Shown here: positions 15,616-24,875 of the stretch, in pieces | How the letters are laid out: every line of letters begins with the position of its first letter | Position numbering within the stretch: the first letter of the stretch is position 1 | NCBI RefSeq assembly: GCF_019744875.1 | Contig: NZ_JAIETU010000002.1 | Span: 1,178,001-1,242,000 of the forward strand | Origin: Hyphomicrobium sp. | Lineage (GTDB): Bacteria > Pseudomonadota > Alphaproteobacteria > Rhizobiales > Hyphomicrobiaceae | Reading direction: 5' to 3' | DNA length: 64,000 bases | The notes under the pieces: generated by a model | Database searches by the model: none | What the model was told of the DNA's origin: nothing | Seen by the model: the letters and a program-made list of their open reading frames with translations, nothing else | Program-made: the position numbers and the translations under genes

Positions 15616-17718
15616 TCAGCGCGGCGCGAGCGGCTTCAGCAGGCGTTCGCGAAGCGCGAGGCGAGAGTTCGACTGGCTCGTCTCTCCAGCCGGAGGCTGG
15701 GAATACTGAGACGCCGGCTGCGGCGCGTACGGCGGCGGCTCGCTGCCCTGCTGGGCCGAGGTGGGGTCGGTCGCGCGCTGGTTGAACGGCGCGCTGCGGG
15801 GAATGTCGGACGCGCCGTAGCGGCGCGGCGGCGGCGGCTCCTCGCGCAGGAGGCTTCTCGAAGCCGACGGCAGATCCGGCATCAGCGGCGAGCGGCGGCG
15901 TTCGGTTTCATAGCCGGCCGGGGCACGATCTGCGCTCGCGCGATCCAAGAGCGGGGTGCGCTCCAGGGGCGACCTTTCGACGGCAGGACGCGGCATGCCA
16001 GCCGGTGCCGGGAAACTCACGGCGTCAGCAAACATCTGAGCCTGCACGCCGTTGTCGAGCTGGCCGCAAACGCCGGCGGCGCGCCAGCGCTCCACGACGG
16101 CATCCAGGAAGCCTTCGTCGCCGAGCGACTCCTGCCACTTCTCCGAGAAGCGGGCGGTGGTCGAGCGCGGCAGCACGTTCGTGGGCAGCTCGTCGAACTT
16201 GATGCGCACCGGGATCGACACGCCGTCGCCGAAGGCGATGGCTTCGCGCGCGCCGAGTGCGGGCAGAAACTCGATCAGCCCCGTGCCCGTGTCCGCCACG
16301 GCCGCCTGCACGATCGCCTGGTCGCGATCGTTCGACATGCGGAGCGCGAAGACGGTGTTGCACTGGGAGAGAATGGTGGGATCGATCTCGGCCGGGCGCT
16401 GCGTGACGATGCACAGAGACGCGCCATACTTGCGGCCTTCCTTGGCGATCTTGGCAATAGCGCGCTTGCACGGCTCGAAGCCCATCTGCGGGTTGAGCGG
16501 CACGTAGCGGTGGGCTTCCTCGCAAACCACGGTGACGGGCACCTTGCCTTCACCCCAGAGCGCGAAATCGAAGGCCATGCGGCAGAGCACCGACACGACC
16601 ACGTTGACGACCTCGGGGGGAAGGCCGGTCAGCTCCAGAATCGTGATCGGCTTGCCGTTGACCGGCACGCGGAAGATGCGCGACAGCACCTGCGTCATGC
16701 CGTCGTAGACCGTGACGGAGCCGAACATGAAGGCGTAGCGGCCGTCCTGCGAGAAGGTCTCGATGCGCGTCTTGAGCTGGCGGTAGGGCGCGAGATCCTT
16801 GCGGTTCTCGAGCTTGCCCATGCGCTCGTCGATCAGGCTCGTCAGGTCGGAAATGCGATAGGGGACCGGCGTGTCGACCGTGAAGCGCGAGCCGTCCAGC
16901 GAGGACCGGCGGATTTTCTGCGGGTCCTGTGCACGCCCGGCGCTGTAGCGCGCCTTGGCGAGCGGGATCAGGTCCTGGAGGATTTCGATCTCGCCCTTGC
17001 GTTCGGTGTCGCCGACGAGGACCTCGACGGCTTCCTCGAAATTCAGGAGCCACAACGGCAATTGAAGCGTGCGCGGCGAGATGACCTCCGCGCGCTCGCC
17101 GAAGGCGGTCGCGTACTCGTTGTGCGGGTCGAGCAGGACGATGTGGGCGTTCGGGCTCTTTTCGAGAATGGCGCGCAGGATCAGCGCGGTCGTGCACGAC
17201 TTGCCAGTGCCGGTGGTGCCGAGAATGGCGAAGTGCTTGCCCAGCAGTTCGTCGATGCGGATCATCGCCGGAATAGAGCTGTCCTGGCGGATCGAGCCGA
17301 TGCGGACAGCGCCGCCGCTGTTGCCGGTGTAGGTGAGCTGCAGCTCGTATTTGGTGGCGAAGCGCACGCGATCGCCGAGCGACGGATAGTTCGACGCGCC
17401 GCGCTGGAAGTGGACCGGACGGCCGTCCTGGTCGCGCAGCAGCTCGCCGACGAGACCCAGCTCGGCGATGCGGATTTCCTGCTCTGCGCCGTGGGCGGGC
17501 ACGGGCACGCTCAAGCCGGCTACGGTGGCGAGCACGGTGGAATTGCCGGTGTCGATCGCGAGCAGCATGCCCATTTCGGGGCGATCGGCCTTGTTCTTCG
17601 GATCGTTCTCGTGCGTGGCGTCGAGCAGCAGGATGGCCTTCGAACCCGTGACGGACGCAATGCGCCCGATCGATCGCGGTACGACGTGGTGCTGGGTCTC
17701 TCTCTGTCCGTTTGGCAT
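15616..17718 (-). CDS. HerA-like ATPase (DUF87 family)
   Basis: 700 residues. It is a FtsK/HerA-superfamily P-loop ATPase, which forms hexameric DNA or protein pumps. The N-terminal beta-rich region resembles HerA barrel domains (GRIASVTGSKAILLLD). Walker A is GTTGTGKS (167-174). Walker B with paired glutamates is VTVVCEEAHRYVP (E400-E401). TQRPAEIDP and the sensor-like LRMSNDRDQ follow. The last 170 residues are Pro/Arg/Ser-rich and probably disordered. HerA usually works with the NurA nuclease in DNA end resection, but no nurA is present. Instead it follows a soluble histidine kinase gene by 14 bases, suggesting a signalling-linked role (inference). Confidence 0.85.
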   Translation of the reverse strand: MPNGQRETQHHVVPRSIGRIASVTGSKAILLLDATHENDPKNKADRPEMGMLLAIDTGNSTVLATVAGLSVPVPAHGAEQEIRIAELGLVGELLRDQDGRPVHFQRGASNYPSLGDRVRFATKYELQLTYTGNSGGAVRIGSIRQDSSIPAMIRIDELLGKHFAILGTTGTGKSCTTALILRAILEKSPNAHIVLLDPHNEYATAFGERAEVISPRTLQLPLWLLNFEEAVEVLVGDTERKGEIEILQDLIPLAKARYSAGRAQDPQKIRRSSLDGSRFTVDTPVPYRISDLTSLIDERMGKLENRKDLAPYRQLKTRIETFSQDGRYAFMFGSVTVYDGMTQVLSRIFRVPVNGKPITILELTGLPPEVVNVVVSVLCRMAFDFALWGEGKVPVTVVCEEAHRYVPLNPQMGFEPCKRAIAKIAKEGRKYGASLCIVTQRPAEIDPTILSQCNTVFALRMSNDRDQAIVQAAVADTGTGLIEFLPALGAREAIAFGDGVSIPVRIKFDELPTNVLPRSTTARFSEKWQESLGDEGFLDAVVERWRAAGVCGQLDNGVQAQMFADAVSFPAPAGMPRPAVERSPLERTPLLDRASADRAPAGYETERRRSPLMPDLPSASRSLLREEPPPPRRYGASDIPRSAPFNQRATDPTSAQQGSEPPPYAPQPASQYSQPPAGETSQSNSRLALRERLLKPLAPR

Positions 17719-17732
17719 CAGCGCTATCCGAT

Positions 17733-18617
17733 CTAAACCGTTGCGCCGTTGCCGAACATGGCATCGCGAGCTTCGTTGAGAGACATCTGGTGGGCGGCCG
17801 GCAGCGATACCGTGACGTCCGTTCCCTTACCCTTGATGCTCGTTACCGCCAGCTCGCCGCCGTGCAGCTCGACGAGCGACTTGGCGATGGGCAAGCCAAG
17901 TCCGGCGCCTTCGCGCCAACGCGTCCTGGCGCCATCGACCTGGCCGAAGGGCTCGAGGGCTACGCGGATTTCCTCCGTCGTCATGCCGACGCCGGTATCG
18001 CTGATCGACACCACCACGCCGCCGCTGCCCTGCTCGCGCGCCTCGACCTTCACGCTGCCACCGGCGGGCGTGAACTTGAGCGCGTTCGAGATCAGGTTGC
18101 CGAAAATCTGGGCGAGCTTGGTGTCGTCGGCGCGGACGGGGGGAAGCTGGAACATCAGGCGGAGTTGAATGTCCACGGCGGCTTCAGCCGCGGCAGCCTG
18201 GGCGCGGTCGACGCAGTCGCGCAGCACGTCTCCGACATCGATTTCGAAAGCGTCGAGGGCATAGGTGCCGCTGCGCATTTTCGAGATGTCGAGAATGTCG
18301 TTGATGATCGCGAGAAGGCGATCGGCCGAGTCATGCACGAGCGTCGCGTACTGGACGATATCGGCATCCGAGAGTTTGCGTTCTCCGTGCTCTTTCAAGA
18401 GCTTGGAAAAGCCGAGCACGGTGTTGAGCGGCGTGCGCAGCTCATGGCTCATGTTGGAGATGAATTCGGATTTTACGCGGTTGGCGAGCTCGGCTTCGAT
18501 GCGGGCCTGGCGCTCAGCCGTACGCGTGCGCTGACGCAGCACCGCCTCGCTGATCAAAGCCGAATACTCCTGCATGAAGAGATTCGCTTTGCTTGTGCCT
18601 AAACTGCCTGGGCGCAT
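17733..18617 (-). CDS. Soluble sensor histidine kinase
   Basis: 294 residues with no membrane helix, so probably cytoplasmic. A short helical lead ([20 protein letters not shown]) precedes the dimerisation/phosphoacceptor domain with His58 in [13 protein letters not shown]. The ATPase domain has the N box [12 protein letters not shown]1 DTGVGM and G2 [18 protein letters not shown]. No PAS or receiver domain is visible and no response regulator gene is adjacent. An alternative start is Met15 (18575). It lies 14 bases upstream of the HerA-like ATPase on the same strand, most likely as an operon. Confidence 0.88.
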   Translation of the reverse strand: MRPGSLGTSKANLFMQEYSALISEAVLRQRTRTAERQARIEAELANRVKSEFISNMSHELRTPLNTVLGFSKLLKEHGERKLSDADIVQYATLVHDSADRLLAIINDILDISKMRSGTYALDAFEIDVGDVLRDCVDRAQAAAAEAAVDIQLRLMFQLPPVRADDTKLAQIFGNLISNALKFTPAGGSVKVEAREQGSGGVVVSISDTGVGMTTEEIRVALEPFGQVDGARTRWREGAGLGLPIAKSLVELHGGELAVTSIKGKGTDVTVSLPAAHQMSLNEARDAMFGNGATV

Positions 18618-18788
18618 GCTCGTGACGCCAAAACCTTCCTTTTGCGTAAGTTACCGTAATATCGATTGGATAAGAGCTAGTTAACTGATTGGTCTTCCGG
18701 CAAGCCAGCCGGAGGCACCCGGTGGGATGTTGTTTTCCGCCGGGGGTTGGGCTTTGATGCAGCCGATTAAACTGGGGGAGGCCAGCCG

Positions 18789-19889
18789 ATGGATCGCCGA
18801 GATTTCCTGCTCACGACGGGGGGCGCCGTTGTAGCAGCTACGTCGGCTGCGGTTCCGGACGCCGCGGCGGAAGGAACTGGGGGCGCGGCGACCCCGTCAG
18901 CCCACGGCGCATCCGTTCTCAGGCTGGGGATGGCGTTCCCTTACGCGCCGCACGGACCATCGGACACGGCCCACCGTCTGGCGCGGCAGGTCGAGACCAT
19001 GACCGGCGGGCGCTTCAAAATCGAAATCGCGGCTGATTGCGGCCCGGACAGCGACGCCGACCTGTTCTTCGGCAGCGCGCACGCTTTCGCAGCCCACCAC
19101 CCGGCCTTCGCTTACTTCGCCGGGCTTCCGGGCGGGTCAGGCCTCGCGCCCAGCGCCCTGGCGCAGTGGGTCGCAGTCGGCGGCGGGCAGATGCTTTGGG
19201 ACGACCTTGCCGCCACCCTCGGATGGAAGCCGCTGCTGGCCGGGCATACCGGCGGAGCGCCGCTCCTCTGGTCGCGGACGCCGATCACCGGCCTCGGCAG
19301 CTTCGCCGGGCAGCGGATTGCGGCGGATGGCCTGGGTGCGGATGTCGTCCGCGCGCTCGGCGCAGAGCCGGTCGCTCTCGGGGCATCTGGCGGCGCGTCT
19401 GCGCTGACCGATAGGCTGGTGGACGCCGTGGAACATGGCGGCGCGGTCGCAAGCCTCGCGAACGGCGTCGCGCGGACTGCCTCGCATGCGACGGGATCGG
19501 CAGCCGAGGGCAGCGGTCCGGGGCTCGGGCTCAACGGCCATGGCACGGCGCTGGCGCTTCATGTCCGCCTCTCCGTCTGGTCGCAATTCAGCGAGGGCGA
19601 CCGGGCCGTTCTGGCGGCCGCGGCAGCCGAGAGCTATCAATCCGACCTGGCGGAAGGCCTCGTGCACGAACGCATGGCGCGCCAGGTGCTGGAAGGATCG
19701 TTCGGGGTGCGCTTCGCCGCCTGGCCATCCGATACCGCCGACGCCATCGACCGGGTGGCGGAGGCGACCATCGCGCACGTAGCGGGAACGGACGATCGTG
19801 CCGAGCGTATCGACCGCAGCTACTTCGGATTCCGCAACATGCTGTCGGGTGTGGCGGCGGTCCAGCGCAGGACGATGCCCCTGGCCTAG
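18789..19889 (+). CDS. Orphan TRAP-type (DctP-like) periplasmic binding protein
   Basis: 366 residues. The N-terminus MDRRDFLLTTGG carries a twin-arginine motif, so export by the Tat pathway is likely. The mature part has the DctP-like pattern (LRLGMAFPYAPHGPSDTAHR, VETMTGGRFKIEIAADCG, LWSRTPITGLGSFAGQRIAA). Such proteins bind organic acids for TRAP transporters. No TRAP permease genes are next to it, and its sequence is unusually Ala/Gly-rich; it may work with permeases elsewhere or be a non-transport relative. The dctPQM set at 32.5-36 kb has its own binding protein. Confidence 0.75.
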   Translation: MDRRDFLLTTGGAVVAATSAAVPDAAAEGTGGAATPSAHGASVLRLGMAFPYAPHGPSDTAHRLARQVETMTGGRFKIEIAADCGPDSDADLFFGSAHAFAAHHPAFAYFAGLPGGSGLAPSALAQWVAVGGGQMLWDDLAATLGWKPLLAGHTGGAPLLWSRTPITGLGSFAGQRIAADGLGADVVRALGAEPVALGASGGASALTDRLVDAVEHGGAVASLANGVARTASHATGSAAEGSGPGLGLNGHGTALALHVRLSVWSQFSEGDRAVLAAAAAESYQSDLAEGLVHERMARQVLEGSFGVRFAAWPSDTADAIDRVAEATIAHVAGTDDRAERIDRSYFGFRNMLSGVAAVQRRTMPLA

Positions 19890-19959
19890 TCCGCTCGGGT
19901 TCGAAGCGCTGCGACAGCCGGCCAAGCGCGGCCGGCTGCCAGCAGGCGACGTTTCCGGT

Positions 19960-20349
19960 CTACTTCTTCACGAGCGCGTCGCGAATTTCGCGCAGGTAAA
20001 CCTCCGACTGCGGCGGGGCAGCCGGCGCTTCAGCGGCCTTCGGCTTCTGGAACTTGTTGATCGCGCGGATCAGCAGGAAAATCGCCAGCGCCGTGATCAG
20101 GAACTTGAAGACCGCGTTCATGAACAGGCCGTACCTGATCAGAACGCCGTCGCCGGTGGGGGTCGGCAGGGTGATCGCGAGGGCGCTGAAATCAATGCCC
20201 GCCAGCGCATAGCCGATCGGCGGCATGATGATGTTCTCAACCAGCGTCGTGACGATGGGCGCGAAGGCCGCGCCGATGATGACGCCCACGGCGAGGTCGA
20301 TGACGTTGCCCCGCATTGCAAATTCTTTGAATTCCGACAGGATCGACAT
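19960..20349 (-). CDS. mscL: Large-conductance mechanosensitive channel
   Basis: 129 residues, standard for MscL. It opens a wide pore in the inner membrane when tension rises during osmotic downshock. The N-terminal helix and TM1 are clear ([20 protein letters not shown], then [20 protein letters not shown]). A periplasmic loop is followed by TM2 ([20 protein letters not shown]) and a cytoplasmic helix ([15 protein letters not shown]). In the TM1 segment the usual GAAFGKIV is GAAFAPIV, a change at two positions in the pore-lining helix (compare E. coli G30-K31). Confidence 0.95.
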   Translation of the reverse strand: MSILSEFKEFAMRGNVIDLAVGVIIGAAFAPIVTTLVENIIMPPIGYALAGIDFSALAITLPTPTGDGVLIRYGLFMNAVFKFLITALAIFLLIRAINKFQKPKAAEAPAAPPQSEVYLREIRDALVKK

Positions 20350-20539
20350 TGGTGATATCCCTAATGCAGCGCCAAGGCCGACTCGCTTGCGGCCGACGGT
20401 TCGATGCTAAGATATCTGCCTGCGGGATCAAACCCGCCAATCGGACCGGTCGGGCACCAAGGACAGGCCGTTTGCCTCAAAGCAACCACATCTCGCCCGC
20501 ACGAGGTGGACCACCAGACCAGGGAGGCCTTGCCTAGCC

Positions 20540-20800
20540 ATGATCGAACGGCGCGAACGAAAGCCCTACTGGCGGCATACCAAATGGCAGATGATCGCCA
20601 GCCTCGCGCCCTTTCTCACCGTGATCATCGTGCTGCCGCTCTATGCGGACCGGCTGAACTCCAGCAAGTTCATGGGCTTTCCGCTCGGCTACTTCCTGTG
20701 CCTGCATGGCCTGGTGCTGATCGCCGTGATCACGGTTGCGAGCTTCGTCAATCGCCAGGACGCAATCGACCACTGGCACGGCGCGCATGAGGATAGCTGA
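20540..20800 (+). CDS. DUF4212-type small subunit linked to a sodium/solute symporter
   Basis: 86 residues with two membrane helices (WQMIASLAPFLTVIIVLPLY and GYFLCLHGLVLIAVITVASF). The core FMGFPLGYF and the closing FVNRQD pattern resemble DUF4212 proteins, which accompany acetate/solute:sodium symporters. The symporter gene follows 73 bases downstream on the same strand, which supports the assignment. It is probably an accessory subunit of that transporter. Confidence 0.75.
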   Translation: MIERRERKPYWRHTKWQMIASLAPFLTVIIVLPLYADRLNSSKFMGFPLGYFLCLHGLVLIAVITVASFVNRQDAIDHWHGAHEDS

Positions 20801-20873
20801 GTGATCACGGGAACGCGCTCCGAACGGCGGGCGGGCGGCCGTGCCTTCGGCTGCATGGGGGAGACCTGAGCTC

Positions 20874-22706
20874 ATGGCGCTGTCGCACCGGACAGGCTAC
20901 GTCAACCCGCGCCTCGGGAACTACTTCGGCATCTTCATCAGCGCGTTCATTGCGATCACGCTGATGACGCTCATTCTCGAGGGCCTCGGCGTCGACGACG
21001 ACATGCTGCGGTACGCCATGCTGTTCGGCCCCGCCGCCCTCTACTCGATCATCGGGGGCACCGCCTCGACGCGCACGCCGATCGACTATTTCGCCTCCGG
21101 CCGCCGCGTCCCCGCCTTCTACACCGGCCTCGTCATCGCGCAGACCGCACTCGGCGCAACGGGACTGGTGGCGCTCACGGGCGTGTTCTTCATGATCGGG
21201 TTCGACGCCCTGTGCTTCGTCATCGGGGGCCTTGCGGGCTTCGTCGTGATGGCGGTTCTGCTGGCCCCGTTCATTCGCAAGTTCGGCGCGTTCACGATCC
21301 CGAGCTATCTCGGCCGGAGGCTCGACAGCACCACGCTGCGACTGGTGGCCGGGGGCATTCTGATCGTGCCGATGATGCTGGTGCTGGCGGCGGAGCTGCG
21401 CATGGGCGCGCACGCAGTGAGCTGGTTCTTCCCCGTGTCTCACACGCTGTGCGTGCTGCTGCTGGCCGGGCTCATCGTCATCTCGGTGGCAGGCGGGGGC
21501 ATGCGCTCGCTGGCGTGGTCGTCGGCCGGGCAGAGCATTGCCTCGCTGCTGGCGCTGCTCGTGCCCGTCGCCATCGTGGCCGTGATCGTCACCAACCTGC
21601 CGTTGCCGCAGTTTTCGGCGGGCCCGGTGCTGCGCGCGGTGGGACGCGCGGAAGCCGCCCAGGGGCTGCCCATCATTCTGCCGCCCGCGCTCGCATTCGA
21701 CATTCCCGGCGAAGGGCTCGGGCCCATCGCCAAGCGCTATTCCGATGCGTTCGGCAGCATCGGCCCCCTCGCCTTCGTCATCATGACGCTCTCGCTTCTG
21801 GCGGGCATCGCGAGTTCGCCCTGGCTTCTGCAGCGCGTGGCCAGCACGCCCGGCGTCTACGAGGCCCGCAAGTCGCTCGGCTGGGCGACGCTGCTGTTCG
21901 GCATCGCCATGCTGACGATCGCGTCGATCGCCGTGTTCATGCGCGACTACCTGACGGACATCGTGACGGCCATCGGCCCGGTACGGTTTCCGGAGTGGTT
22001 CGATCTGCTCAAGGCGCAGGGTTATGTCGCGGTTGCGGGCGACGGGCGGCCCACGCTTTCGAGTTTCAACGTCAGCCGCGACGATGTGCTGATCAGTCTG
22101 CCCATGGCCTCCGGGATGCCGGCGGTGTTCACGTATCTTGCGGCGGCAGGCGTGGTCGCGGCAGCGCTCGCGACCGGCGGGGCGGTGGCGCTGGCGCTCG
22201 GCAACATCCTCTCCGAGGACATCGTGTTCGGCCTCTCGTGGTCTCCGCCGCAACCGGGGACGCGCCTCACGGTCGCGCGGCTTGCGCTCGGCACGGCCGC
22301 GGCGCTGGCGGTGCTGCTCGCTCTGGTGACGCCGACTGATCCGCTCGAACTCATGCTGTGGGCGATCGCACTCACGGGCGCCTCGATCTTTCCCGTGCTC
22401 GTTCTCTCGATCTGGTGGAAGCGGCTCAACGTGTTCGGCGCGGTGGCCGGCATGCTCACAGGCTTCGGCGTGACGGTGCTTGCGATCATTGCGGGCGAAG
22501 CGGGGCTGACGGGCACGGACGGCGCGCTTGCGGCGGCGATCGGGCTTCCGGCGAGCGTGGTCGCAACGATCGCGGTTGCGCTGGCGACGCCGGGTCCGCA
22601 GAAGCACATCATGGAGCTGCTGCGCGACATTCGCGTTCCCGGAGGCGAAGTGCTCTACGATCGCGAGATGCGCTATGAGCGGCGCGCCAAGGCCCAGCGC
22701 TCATGA
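20874..22706 (+). CDS. Sodium:solute symporter family transporter
   Basis: 610 residues from the ATG at 20874 (GGAGA upstream; an in-frame start at 20841 is weaker). It is a polytopic membrane protein with about 13 hydrophobic segments. The family features are YFASGRRVPAFYTGLVIAQT near the N-terminus, FGAFTIPSYLGRRL, and a helix pattern typical of SSS/ActP-type carriers. With the DUF4212 partner this points to uptake of a small carboxylate (acetate, propionate or similar); substrate is inferred from the pairing. Its stop overlaps the next gene by four bases. Confidence 0.85.
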   Translation: MALSHRTGYVNPRLGNYFGIFISAFIAITLMTLILEGLGVDDDMLRYAMLFGPAALYSIIGGTASTRTPIDYFASGRRVPAFYTGLVIAQTALGATGLVALTGVFFMIGFDALCFVIGGLAGFVVMAVLLAPFIRKFGAFTIPSYLGRRLDSTTLRLVAGGILIVPMMLVLAAELRMGAHAVSWFFPVSHTLCVLLLAGLIVISVAGGGMRSLAWSSAGQSIASLLALLVPVAIVAVIVTNLPLPQFSAGPVLRAVGRAEAAQGLPIILPPALAFDIPGEGLGPIAKRYSDAFGSIGPLAFVIMTLSLLAGIASSPWLLQRVASTPGVYEARKSLGWATLLFGIAMLTIASIAVFMRDYLTDIVTAIGPVRFPEWFDLLKAQGYVAVAGDGRPTLSSFNVSRDDVLISLPMASGMPAVFTYLAAAGVVAAALATGGAVALALGNILSEDIVFGLSWSPPQPGTRLTVARLALGTAAALAVLLALVTPTDPLELMLWAIALTGASIFPVLVLSIWWKRLNVFGAVAGMLTGFGVTVLAIIAGEAGLTGTDGALAAAIGLPASVVATIAVALATPGPQKHIMELLRDIRVPGGEVLYDREMRYERRAKAQRS

Positions 22707-23740
22707 CGGCCCACGGGCAGACACGCGGAGATGCGACAGCCCGCGGGGGCGCGGCGCGCCTCTCGCCGGGCCGTGATCGCGTGACGCTTTATCCCGCGCT
22801 CGAGCCCTTCAACGAAGGCTTCCTCGAAACGGGCGACGGACACACGCTCTATTTCGCGGAATGCGGCAAGCGCACCGGAGCGCCGGTGCTGATCGTGCAC
22901 GGCGGCCCGGGCGGCGGCTGCAATCCGGCGATGCGGCGTTTCCACGACCCGTCGCACTACCGCATCATCCTGCTCGACCAGCGCGGATGCGGGCGCTCGC
23001 GGCCGAACGCCTCGATCGAGAACAACACGACGTGGCACCTGGTCGAGGACATCGAGCGGCTGCGCCGCCATCTCGGCATCGGGCGCTGGCAACTGTTCGG
23101 CGGATCGTGGGGGTCGACGCTGGCGCTGGCCTATGCGGAGACCTACCCCGAGCGCGTCACGGCGCTGGTGCTTCGCGGCATCTTCCTGCTCAGGCAGTTC
23201 GAGCTGGCGTGGTTCTACCAGTCGGGTTGCAGCAACCTCTTTCCGGATGCCTGGGAGGCGTTCGAGCGCATCATCCCGCCGGCCGAGCGCGGCGACATGA
23301 TCGGCGCCTACTACAAGCGCCTGATCGATCCCGATCCCCGCGTCCACCTGCCGGCCGCGGAGGCCTGGAGCGTCTGGGAAGGCACGACGCTGTCGCTGAT
23401 CGAGGACAAGACCCGCGTCCGGTCGTTTGCGAACCCCGCCTATGCGCTCGCCTTCGCGCGGATCGAGTGCCACTACTTCGTTAACCACGGCTTCTTTGCG
23501 GAGGACGGCGCGCTGCTCAAGCATGTGGGCGCGCTGGCCTCCATTCCGGGCATCATCGTCCACGGGCGCTACGACGTGGTAACCCCGGTCAGAAGCGCCT
23601 GGGACCTCTCGGCGCTGTGGCCATCTGCCGAGTTGCGTATCGTCCCCGACGCGGGCCATGCGATGACCGAGCCCGGTACGATCGACGAGCTGGTGCGCGC
23701 AACCGCGCATTTTCGCGACGTGGCGATCGCCGGAGCTTGA
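22703..23740 (+). CDS. pip: Proline iminopeptidase (alpha/beta hydrolase, S33 family)
   Basis: 345 residues. It removes N-terminal proline from peptides in the cytoplasm. Motifs are the oxyanion block LIVHGGPGGGCNPAM, the LLDQRGCGRSRPNASIENNT stretch typical of this peptidase, the nucleophile serine in FGGSWGSTLALAYA, the aspartate in VHGRYDVVTP and the histidine in PDAGHAMTEP. About 25 extra N-terminal residues precede the conserved start (LYPALEPFNEGFLETGDGHT). ATGA overlap with the symporter suggests cotranscription. Confidence 0.92.
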   Translation: MTAHGQTRGDATARGGAARLSPGRDRVTLYPALEPFNEGFLETGDGHTLYFAECGKRTGAPVLIVHGGPGGGCNPAMRRFHDPSHYRIILLDQRGCGRSRPNASIENNTTWHLVEDIERLRRHLGIGRWQLFGGSWGSTLALAYAETYPERVTALVLRGIFLLRQFELAWFYQSGCSNLFPDAWEAFERIIPPAERGDMIGAYYKRLIDPDPRVHLPAAEAWSVWEGTTLSLIEDKTRVRSFANPAYALAFARIECHYFVNHGFFAEDGALLKHVGALASIPGIIVHGRYDVVTPVRSAWDLSALWPSAELRIVPDAGHAMTEPGTIDELVRATAHFRDVAIAGA

Positions 23741-23849
23741 CTGAGAGGGCCTGATCGGGCTGGCCACTTCGCGACCGAGGCGCGTAAAGTCGCTCTCAAG
23801 CAATGGCCTGCTACTGCTACGTCCCTGAGTTTTGAAAGCGCCGCCGCCA

Positions 23850-24482
23850 ATGCCGTCCGAGACACATCGATCGATCGCGATCGCCGACAAGAACCCGGTC
23901 ATCCGCACCGGGCTCGCTGATATCGTGGCGCGCGATGGACGCTTCGTGATGACGGCCGCGGTTTCGACGGGCGCGGCGCTGCTCGATCTCGTCGCGGCGC
24001 AAACGGTCGATATCGCGATCATCGGATGGGCGCTGCCGGACATGACGGGCGGCGACGTGCTCGCCGAATTGAAGAAGCGCAAGAGCCAGACGCGGACGAT
24101 CGTCTACACCGGCGAGCCGGGCGACGAGATTGTGCGACGCACCATTCGCGCAGGCGGCTGGGGCTTCATGTCGAAATCGGATGAGCCGGAGGTTCTGCTC
24201 GAGACGATCTCGACGGTTTCACACGGGCGCGTCTCGTTTCCCTATGTCGACATGGAAGCCGACGAGAACGATCCGCTCGGCGCGCTCACGGTGCGCGAGC
24301 GCGAGTTGCTGGCGGCACTCGCGGATGGATGGTCGAACTTGCAAATCGCGGCGCGTATCGGTATTTCGCGCAACACGGTCAAGTATCATCTCAAGAATCT
24401 CTACGACAAACTCAACGTCAACAACCGCGCCATGGCGGTTGCGTTGTTCATGACGCAGACGGGCACGCGCGAACAACGCTGA
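23850..24482 (+). CDS. LuxR/NarL-type regulator with a degenerate receiver domain
   Basis: 210 residues from the ATG at 23850 (a TTG at 23832 would add six). The N-terminal half is a receiver-like domain and the C-terminal half a LuxR helix-turn-helix (LTVRERELLAALADGWSNLQ, IAARIGISRNTVKYHLKNLY). In the receiver the acidic pair is D-K (IADKNP) instead of D-D, and the phosphoacceptor position is glycine (IIGWALPD where IMD or LLD is usual). The later Thr (VYTGEP) and Lys (FMSKSD) remain. It is unlikely to be phosphorylated in the standard way. It is the nearest gene upstream of sga on the same strand, about 390 bases away, and is a candidate regulator of the serine-cycle cluster (inference). 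Confidence 0.85.
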   Translation: MPSETHRSIAIADKNPVIRTGLADIVARDGRFVMTAAVSTGAALLDLVAAQTVDIAIIGWALPDMTGGDVLAELKKRKSQTRTIVYTGEPGDEIVRRTIRAGGWGFMSKSDEPEVLLETISTVSHGRVSFPYVDMEADENDPLGALTVRERELLAALADGWSNLQIAARIGISRNTVKYHLKNLYDKLNVNNRAMAVALFMTQTGTREQR

Positions 24483-24875
24483 GCGGCTTCGCGCAGTCTT
24501 CGCGTCGCTCATTTTCACATCGCGCATTCCAAGAGCGCTTACGCCGCAGGTGGGTAGGACGAAAACTACCCACATGGGGCATTCCCAAGGCCACCCGGAC
24601 CAACGATAAACCTACTCAAGAGATTTCCGGCAACTCTCCTTGCGGGTGTTGTGCACGATGCGACGGCCGCTTACGAACTGCCTCCGAGGCAATCGTCGAG
24701 CAGCTATCAAATCGCCTCCGGGGATCACCCTAGATTTTGCGAAAACTCAACGCTGACACCGCAACGGCAACGTCCACGGTTGCGCGGATCAGCGAGCGAT
24801 ATGGCTGACGTTCAAATCAGTCACAACGCTAAGGTTGGGCAAAAAGACGGAAGCTTTACTCGCGAGGAGACGCAC
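24483..24875 (+). other. Leader/intergenic region upstream of sga
   Basis: About 390 bases without a convincing gene. It holds a perfect 8-bp inverted repeat at 24550-24573 and a TTTTGCGAAAA element at 24735-24745, and probably the promoter(s) of the serine-cycle operon. I could not identify a convincing -35/-10 pair. Confidence 0.5.
24550..24573. promoter_or_regulatory. Perfect inverted repeat GTGGGTAG-N8-CTACCCAC
   Basis: Two 8-base arms (24550-24557 and 24566-24573) with an 8-base A-rich spacer, 67 bases after the LuxR-type gene and about 300 before sga. No T-run follows, so an operator or a 3' hairpin is as likely as a terminator. Confidence 0.45.

Noticed and set aside
14662-17736. 1,024-codon plus-strand frame across the HerA-like gene
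   Set aside because: Low-complexity Arg/Ala translation with no family resemblance, while the minus strand encodes a clear P-loop ATPase.
20805-22607. 600-codon minus-strand frame opposite the sodium/solute symporter
   Set aside because: Translation is almost pure Arg/His/Asp/Glu low complexity, typical of an antisense shadow of a membrane protein gene.
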